A stretch of DNA of 36,910 bases from Polyangiaceae bacterium (GTDB taxonomy: Bacteria > Myxococcota_A > Polyangia > Polyangiales > Polyangiaceae), in NCBI GenBank assembly GCA_013361525.1, contig JABFXY010000052.1:1-36910 (forward strand), given 5' to 3'. The position numbers were made by a program, and so were the translations under genes. The notes beneath the pieces were generated by a model. That model did not search any database. It was not told the origin of the DNA and saw only the letters and a program-made list of their open reading frames with translations. Below are positions 32,869 to 36,910 of the stretch, piece after piece. How positions within the stretch are numbered: the stretch's first letter is position 1; each line of letters begins with the position of its first letter.

Positions 32869-34544
32869 TACGGGTTCTCCTCGGCGTCGGTGACGAAACG
32901 AAAGCCGTCGTGGGTGACGAGCTCGACGATCAGCTCGCGAAAGTCGTAATCGGCATCCGCAAATCGCTCGGACAGCTCGTCGATGGCGGGCTTCTCGCCT
33001 TTGGTCTCGAGGCGGCCCTGCGCGTGTCGATAGAGCTGCGTGACCATGCAGCGTCCGACCCGCTCGTCGTCCGCGAGGATCTCCGCGAGCGCACGGGCGT
33101 CCGCGAGGGGCTGTCCGTCGAGCTCGCCGGTCGAATCGATCGGCAGGCCGCCGACCTCGGTGGTGCGGACGGCGCCAATCGAATCGAAATGCTCGAAGAG
33201 GAAGCCCGGCGGATCGATGAAGGAATGGCACCCGGCGCACGCGGGGTTCTTGCGATGCTCCTCGAGCTTCTCGCGGACGGTTTGCGGCTTCGAGGGGTCC
33301 GGCGGATCCAGCGTCGTGTCGACGTCGGGCGGCGGCGCCTGCACGGTTTGGCAGAGCACGCGCTCGCGAACGTACTTGCCGCGCGCGGTCGGTGACGTCT
33401 GCGTCTCGTGCGCGTTCATCGTCAAGAATGCGCCGAGCGTCAGGAGCCCTGCACGCGGACCTTCGGCCGGCAGATCGACGGGCACGAACGTCGTCGCGTC
33501 CGCACCAGGGGCGGACACGCCGTACAGTGCCGCGAGCTGGTCGTTCACGAACGTGTGGCGCGTGCTGAAGATGCTTCGGGCGTCTCCGCCCTTCGCGAAC
33601 ACCACGTCGTCGACGAGGAGCTCGACCTCTTTTCGCATCGCGTCCTTCATCCCGCCGGCGAACAGCGGATAGCTCTCTTCGGAGCGGACGACGCCGTCGA
33701 GCCGGCCGAGATCGAGGTATTGGGCGAAGAAGCTCCGAATGGCGGTGCGTGAGCGCTCGTCCGCGAGGAGCCGGTCCGCGTGCAGGGCGATCCCGTCGAC
33801 GTCGTCGAGCTCGCCGCGCTCGGCGGCATCGAGCAGCTCGTCGTCGGGTGTCGTATTCCAAAGGAGGAACGAGAGGCGGCTCGCCATTTCGTATCCTTTG
33901 ACGACGCGGCGCCCGTCGATGGCGGGATAGGGCGTCCCGAGCTCGACGCGATAAAGGAAATGCGTCGATTGCAGAAGGCCGGCGACGGCGAGCCGCAGGC
34001 CCTCCCAGACGTCCGGCTGGGTATTCGCGGCTGCGACGCCGACCCAGCGCGCGAGCTCTTCCTGGGTGAGCGGCCGGCGCAGCGCCTTACGTCCGAACTT
34101 TGCGAGAAAGTCGCTCGTGCATTCGTCGCCGGCGGCGAGGACATCACAGCCGACGAGCGCCGCACGCCGAAGCGGGTTGTCGAACACCCAATGCGTCACC
34201 GCGTCGGCGTTCGCTTCGTATTGCTGCGCCCCATATTCGGAGAGGGAGGTCGAAGTCGAGCCGACGCTGTAGAACAAATACGGATTCGTGTCGGCCTCGA
34301 CCGGTGTATCGGGCAAGCCGTCACCGAGAAGATCCGTCAGCGCATTTCTGTATTGAAGCGCCGTGAGCCTCGGCAGGACGGGTGCAGCAGGTTGCAGAAC
34401 CTGCGGGCCGACCTGGCTTCCCGGCCCGTCGCTTTCGCCGGGCTCGCCGATTTCGCCGACGCAACCGGCCGACGCTATCGCTGCCGCCAGGAGGGCTGGC
34501 TTCAGTTTCGCAAGAAGCCTCGGTACGCTGATGAGCTCTCTCAT
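32868..34544 (-). CDS. DUF1592-type lipoprotein with CxxCH motif (copy 2)
   Basis: This is a 558-residue protein from ATG at 34544, chosen because GGAG lies just upstream and the longer form adds only six basic residues. The signal peptide ends ASAGC (Cys28). The domain order is as in copy 1: LTALQYRNALTDLLG (DUF1587-like), FGRKALRRPLT (DUF1595), MASRLSFLLWNTTPDDELLD (DUF1592), then CAGCH (C436, C439, H440) followed by PPGFLFEHFDSIG (DUF1588), and a DUF1585 end. The haem-type motif is intact. It is translationally coupled to the DUF1552 gene and divergent from the MYXO-CTERM gene. Confidence 0.9.
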   Translation of the reverse strand: MRELISVPRLLAKLKPALLAAAIASAGCVGEIGEPGESDGPGSQVGPQVLQPAAPVLPRLTALQYRNALTDLLGDGLPDTPVEADTNPYLFYSVGSTSTSLSEYGAQQYEANADAVTHWVFDNPLRRAALVGCDVLAAGDECTSDFLAKFGRKALRRPLTQEELARWVGVAAANTQPDVWEGLRLAVAGLLQSTHFLYRVELGTPYPAIDGRRVVKGYEMASRLSFLLWNTTPDDELLDAAERGELDDVDGIALHADRLLADERSRTAIRSFFAQYLDLGRLDGVVRSEESYPLFAGGMKDAMRKEVELLVDDVVFAKGGDARSIFSTRHTFVNDQLAALYGVSAPGADATTFVPVDLPAEGPRAGLLTLGAFLTMNAHETQTSPTARGKYVRERVLCQTVQAPPPDVDTTLDPPDPSKPQTVREKLEEHRKNPACAGCHSFIDPPGFLFEHFDSIGAVRTTEVGGLPIDSTGELDGQPLADARALAEILADDERVGRCMVTQLYRHAQGRLETKGEKPAIDELSERFADADYDFRELIVELVTHDGFRFVTDAEENP

Positions 34545-34646
34545 GGATCTCCGCCGCAGCACCGCGCCGTCGCAAGAGGCGTACCGATGACGGCGTGGAG
34601 TACGCTCGGATTTTTCGGCAAGACCCCGTCGAGAAGCCGCATTCCT

Positions 34647-34660
34647 CCTCGAAAACGAGG
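34647..34660 (+). promoter_or_regulatory. Hairpin covering the ribosome site of the MYXO-CTERM gene
   Basis: CCTCG (34647-34651) and CGAGG (34656-34660) flank an AAAA loop. The right arm supplies the GAGG that is the only ribosome-site-like sequence before ATG at 34670. The stem would occlude it; the meaning is speculative. Confidence 0.3.
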
Positions 34661-34669
34661 GTCTGGTCG

Positions 34670-35731
34670 ATGAAGCACCATCTCTTCTCCTACTTCCGCT
34701 CCAATGGTCCGTTCATGATCCATGGATCGTTCGTAGCCCGAGGTTTGGCCGGAGCGGCCGCCGTCGCGACGATTGCTTTCGCGAGCAACGCGCACGCTGT
34801 CGAACCCACGGGGTATCTCGACTCGGCCGGTTGCGAGGCCGTCGTCGGTTGGTCGCAGGATCCGGACGAGCCCGCGAAACCCATCGACGTGCACCTCTAT
34901 TTCGGCGGTCCCGCCGGCAGCGGTGCCGTGAGCGTCGCGACGAATGCGGGCAATTATCGCCAGGACCTCTGCGACGCGATTGGCTCGTGTGAGCACGGCT
35001 TCTCGATGATGTCGCCGTACAGCTTTCACGACGGCGTGGCGCGCGACGTCTACGCCTACGGAATCGACAGCCAGGGTGGGTCCAACCCCCAACTAGGGTC
35101 GAGCCCGCGCACCCATTCGTGCCCGGCGGCGGCGAGCGGGGTGAAGCGACGGGTCGACGGCGTCCCCAGCCTGGAGGCCTGGAAGTTCGACGCATTCTGG
35201 GACCAAATGCCGCTCGGCCCTGCGGAGGCGAATGCGCTGACGGAGGCGCCGCTTCTTCCCTTGGAGCCGGTGCTCGTGCAATTCGAAGGCGACGCCGAGA
35301 CGGTGTGGCTGCTCGACGGTGGCGTGCGCAGAGTCGTTCCGCCGGAGGCGGTGATTCCGTGGCGATTCGAACTGTCGGCGGTGGAGGTTCGCTCCGCATC
35401 CGAAATGGCCGATTACGTCGAAGGCACGGCGCTTCGCCTACGGCCTCTCATCTTCATTCAGGACGGGCTCTACGTCGTCGACGATCCACAGCCGCTCGCC
35501 CCGGACCCGGAAGGGTCTGGGGGAGGCGGCGGTGTAGGCGGCGGCAGTGGTGACGGCGGCGGCGAAAGCGAAGGCGGAGCGTCGAGCAGCGACGGCGGGA
35601 GCGGTGGTGGATGCGCCATTGCAATGGCCTCTTCAGGCAATCGCCATCGATTCGGATGGCTCGCGGCGGCCGTCGCGCTGTCGGCTATGGCGCTTCGGCG
35701 GGTCGCAGCGTCGTCTCGGCGCGGCGCATGA
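34670..35731 (+). CDS. Secreted protein with MYXO-CTERM sorting tail
   Basis: This is a 353-residue protein from ATG at 34670 (alternative ATG 34715, which would give a shorter signal peptide). The signal peptide ends AHA before VEP. The mature part is beta-rich with GYLDSAGCEAVVGWSQDPDEP, a carbohydrate-binding-like start, several disulphide-type cysteines, and a segment repeating RRVVPPEAVIPW. A Gly/Ser-rich linker (about residues 282-314) leads to Cys315, then a hydrophobic helix (FGWLAAAVALSAMAL) and an Arg-rich end. This arrangement, Cys just before one helix and basic residues, is the MYXO-CTERM signal cleaved by myxosortase and leaves the protein on the outer surface. The domain function is unknown. 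The last 47 bases overlap the convergent peroxiredoxin-like gene. Confidence 0.85.
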   Translation: MKHHLFSYFRSNGPFMIHGSFVARGLAGAAAVATIAFASNAHAVEPTGYLDSAGCEAVVGWSQDPDEPAKPIDVHLYFGGPAGSGAVSVATNAGNYRQDLCDAIGSCEHGFSMMSPYSFHDGVARDVYAYGIDSQGGSNPQLGSSPRTHSCPAAASGVKRRVDGVPSLEAWKFDAFWDQMPLGPAEANALTEAPLLPLEPVLVQFEGDAETVWLLDGGVRRVVPPEAVIPWRFELSAVEVRSASEMADYVEGTALRLRPLIFIQDGLYVVDDPQPLAPDPEGSGGGGGVGGGSGDGGGESEGGASSSDGGSGGGCAIAMASSGNRHRFGWLAAAVALSAMALRRVAASSRRGA

Positions 35732-36779
35732 CGGGCCGCGCGGCCAGCTCGAGAACCTCGTCGACGGACCATTGGTCGTCGACGTGCTCGCCGTAATGGG
35801 CGGCCAGTACCCGCCCATCGGTATCGATGAGGAGGTCCGCCGGTAAACCATAGCGGCCGCCGTGGGGATTGGCCGCCGGCGGCTTCGCTCGGCCTCTCAG
35901 AATCGCGATCGCGCCGACCAATACCGCGCGGACGATAGGGATCCACGCCCGCGGGTCGAGCATGGCGCGCGGCGACGATTCGACCCCGAGCTCGTCATAG
36001 AGGTGTTTGTCGGGATCGGCCACGACGTGGAATGGCAGCGCGCTGGTGTGCTCCCGTAGATCGTCGGCGCTGGAGTGGAAGAAGACGACCTCGTGGATCC
36101 CGGCGGCCACGATTTCATCGTGGCGACGAACGATGGACCGCAAGTGGAGGTTGCATACAGGGCAACCGGCGAAGCGACGGAACTGCAGGTGGACGATTCG
36201 CCGCTCGTCCGGGACCACGATTCGTTCGCCGCGCACGGTGACCAGATGGCGCCGATCGAAATGGTCGCCCGGCTGGAGCTGTCCGGGCGTTCGCGGACCG
36301 CCGGCACGGACGAGGTCCCCGACGAATCGGACCGCTGCTATCGCGGCAAAGAACGCGGGCACGACCTGGGCGATCCCCGAGACCTCGAAGATTGCGTCGT
36401 TCGGCATCTCGTAGGTCGGAGGCGGGAACATCCGCATCAACAGGTCGTGGGAGGCGCCGCCGAAGAAGAACAGGTTCTTCAGAACGTGGTTGTAGAAGCC
36501 CTCGAAGAGGCCCGTTGTCACGATGGGGAAGACGACCGCCACGGCGGTGAACGCGAGCGCGGCGATGCGGCCTGCCCGCGCGCTCGGTCTCTTTCGATAG
36601 ACCCGTAGAAGCGCGTAGAGGACCGCGCCGATCGGCACGACGAGCACCGCTCCGTGGAGGCGCCAGTGCGATTGGTAGATGATGCCGCCATACACGTGGT
36701 GAGCCGCCGTGAGGGCGAGCGTCGCGACCGCCTGGACGAAGACGGTGCGGGCGTGGGGACTCGGTGTTTCGTTTCGCAT
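35685..36779 (-). CDS. Four-helix membrane domain fused to a peroxiredoxin-like domain
   Basis: This is a 364-residue protein from ATG at 36779; longer forms from 36818 or 36833 lie in or next to the regulatory palindrome. The N-terminal ~155 residues contain about four transmembrane segments (near residues 14-33, 42-60, 72-95 and 133-152). The rest is an AhpC/TSA-like thioredoxin-fold domain: LQFRRFAGCPVCNLHLR, with C206 and C209 as a CPVC pair, followed by VVFFHSSADDLREH, FHVVADPDKHLYDELGV and RYGLPADLLIDTDGRVLAAHYG. The redox site could reduce peroxides or act in thiol exchange. Its side of the membrane is not decided by sequence. It is divergent from a LysR gene with a palindrome between them, so probably LysR-controlled. 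Confidence 0.86.
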   Translation of the reverse strand: MRNETPSPHARTVFVQAVATLALTAAHHVYGGIIYQSHWRLHGAVLVVPIGAVLYALLRVYRKRPSARAGRIAALAFTAVAVVFPIVTTGLFEGFYNHVLKNLFFFGGASHDLLMRMFPPPTYEMPNDAIFEVSGIAQVVPAFFAAIAAVRFVGDLVRAGGPRTPGQLQPGDHFDRRHLVTVRGERIVVPDERRIVHLQFRRFAGCPVCNLHLRSIVRRHDEIVAAGIHEVVFFHSSADDLREHTSALPFHVVADPDKHLYDELGVESSPRAMLDPRAWIPIVRAVLVGAIAILRGRAKPPAANPHGGRYGLPADLLIDTDGRVLAAHYGEHVDDQWSVDEVLELAARPVMRRAETTLRPAEAP

Positions 36780-36823
36780 GTTAGGGAGTACTTTTTGCGC
36801 CCCACGCAAACCACCCATAACGA

Positions 36824-36840
36824 TGCATGACACTCATGCA
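36824..36840. promoter_or_regulatory. Perfect palindrome between the peroxiredoxin-like and LysR genes
   Basis: TGCATGACACTCATGCA is a perfect inverted repeat with 7-bp arms and a 3-bp centre. It also contains T-N11-A spacings typical of LysR-type sites. It is centred 53 bases upstream of the peroxiredoxin-like ATG and 33 bases upstream of the LysR ATG. It is a strong candidate operator for control of both divergent genes. Confidence 0.7.
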
Positions 36841-36864
36841 CGGTGTGCAACAATCAACCCCCTC

Positions 36865-36910
36865 ATGGACCGACTCGGAAACATCGAGGCCTTCGTCGAG
36901 GTCGCGCAGC
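36865..36910 (+). CDS. LysR-family regulator, N-terminal fragment cut by the window edge
   Basis: Only 15 codons are present: MDRLGNIEAFVEVAQ. This is the characteristic first helix of the LysR winged-helix domain (usual form MxxLxxxxxFxxVxx), in line with the divergent gene arrangement and the nearby T-N11-A palindrome. The ATG at 36865 is the evident start. Its partner is very likely the divergent membrane/peroxiredoxin-like gene. Confidence 0.75.
   Translation, partial: MDRLGNIEAFVEVAQ

Noticed and set aside
32869..33861. Upstream extension of the second DUF1552 gene
   Set aside because: The added 331 residues are Arg-rich, lie under the DUF1592 gene and would precede a perfect Tat leader. 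The true start is ATG 32868.
1..36910. CRISPR arrays, tRNA genes, insertion sequences or prophage
   Set aside because: I saw no regularly spaced repeats, cloverleaf-like sequences, transposase or integrase motifs, or terminal inverted repeats with target duplications. Small degenerate RNA genes cannot be excluded by eye.

Overview
The window is strongly GC-rich and almost fully coding. It most likely comes from a myxobacterium (Myxococcota, probably the Polyangiales). The supporting signs are a MYXO-CTERM-type tail on one secreted protein, an ECF-like sigma factor divergent from a zinc-finger Ser/Thr kinase with TPRs, many Gly/Ser/Thr/Pro-rich lipoproteins, and two DUF1592-DUF1552 gene pairs. 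This assignment is inference; no rRNA or other marker gene lies in the window. I saw no tRNA, rRNA, CRISPR array, insertion sequence or phage gene.

Layout. 1-3.8 kb: a membrane Ser/Thr kinase with an anti-sigma-like zinc finger, divergent from a sigma factor. 3.8-7.8 kb (+): a ferritin-like di-iron protein translationally coupled to an exported intradiol-dioxygenase-like lipoprotein, then a short-chain dehydrogenase, a small unknown protein and a LamG-like lipoprotein. 7.7-19.9 kb (all minus): DUF1592 and DUF1552 proteins; a run of two lipoproteins, a small STAS-like protein, an M1 aminopeptidase lipoprotein and a copper-monooxygenase-like anchored protein; then a D-aminoacylase-type amidohydrolase abutting a TetR regulator, with a candidate operator upstream. 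20.0-25.5 kb: a disordered protein divergent from an Lhr-type helicase. 25.5-30.3 kb: a membrane protein with four diverged repeats, a radical SAM protein, a NIF3-family protein, and a divergent TANGO2/NRDE protein. 30.5-34.5 kb: a metzincin protease-lectin lipoprotein converging on a second DUF1592-DUF1552 pair. 34.7-36.9 kb: the MYXO-CTERM protein, a membrane/peroxiredoxin-like fusion, and the start of a LysR regulator with a perfect palindrome between the last two.

The region is dominated by envelope and exported proteins: about ten lipoprotein-type, Tat-type or cell-surface products. Several look like redox or metal enzymes moved to the envelope (di-iron, non-haem Fe(III), PHM-like copper, CxxCH haem). 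The most promising material for new biology is (i) the repeated CxxCH-lipoprotein/Tat-protein module, (ii) the PHM-like copper protein in a lipoprotein/peptidase run, (iii) the ferritin-like/intradiol pair and (iv) the protease-lectin fusion. No classical defence or secondary-metabolite cluster is present.
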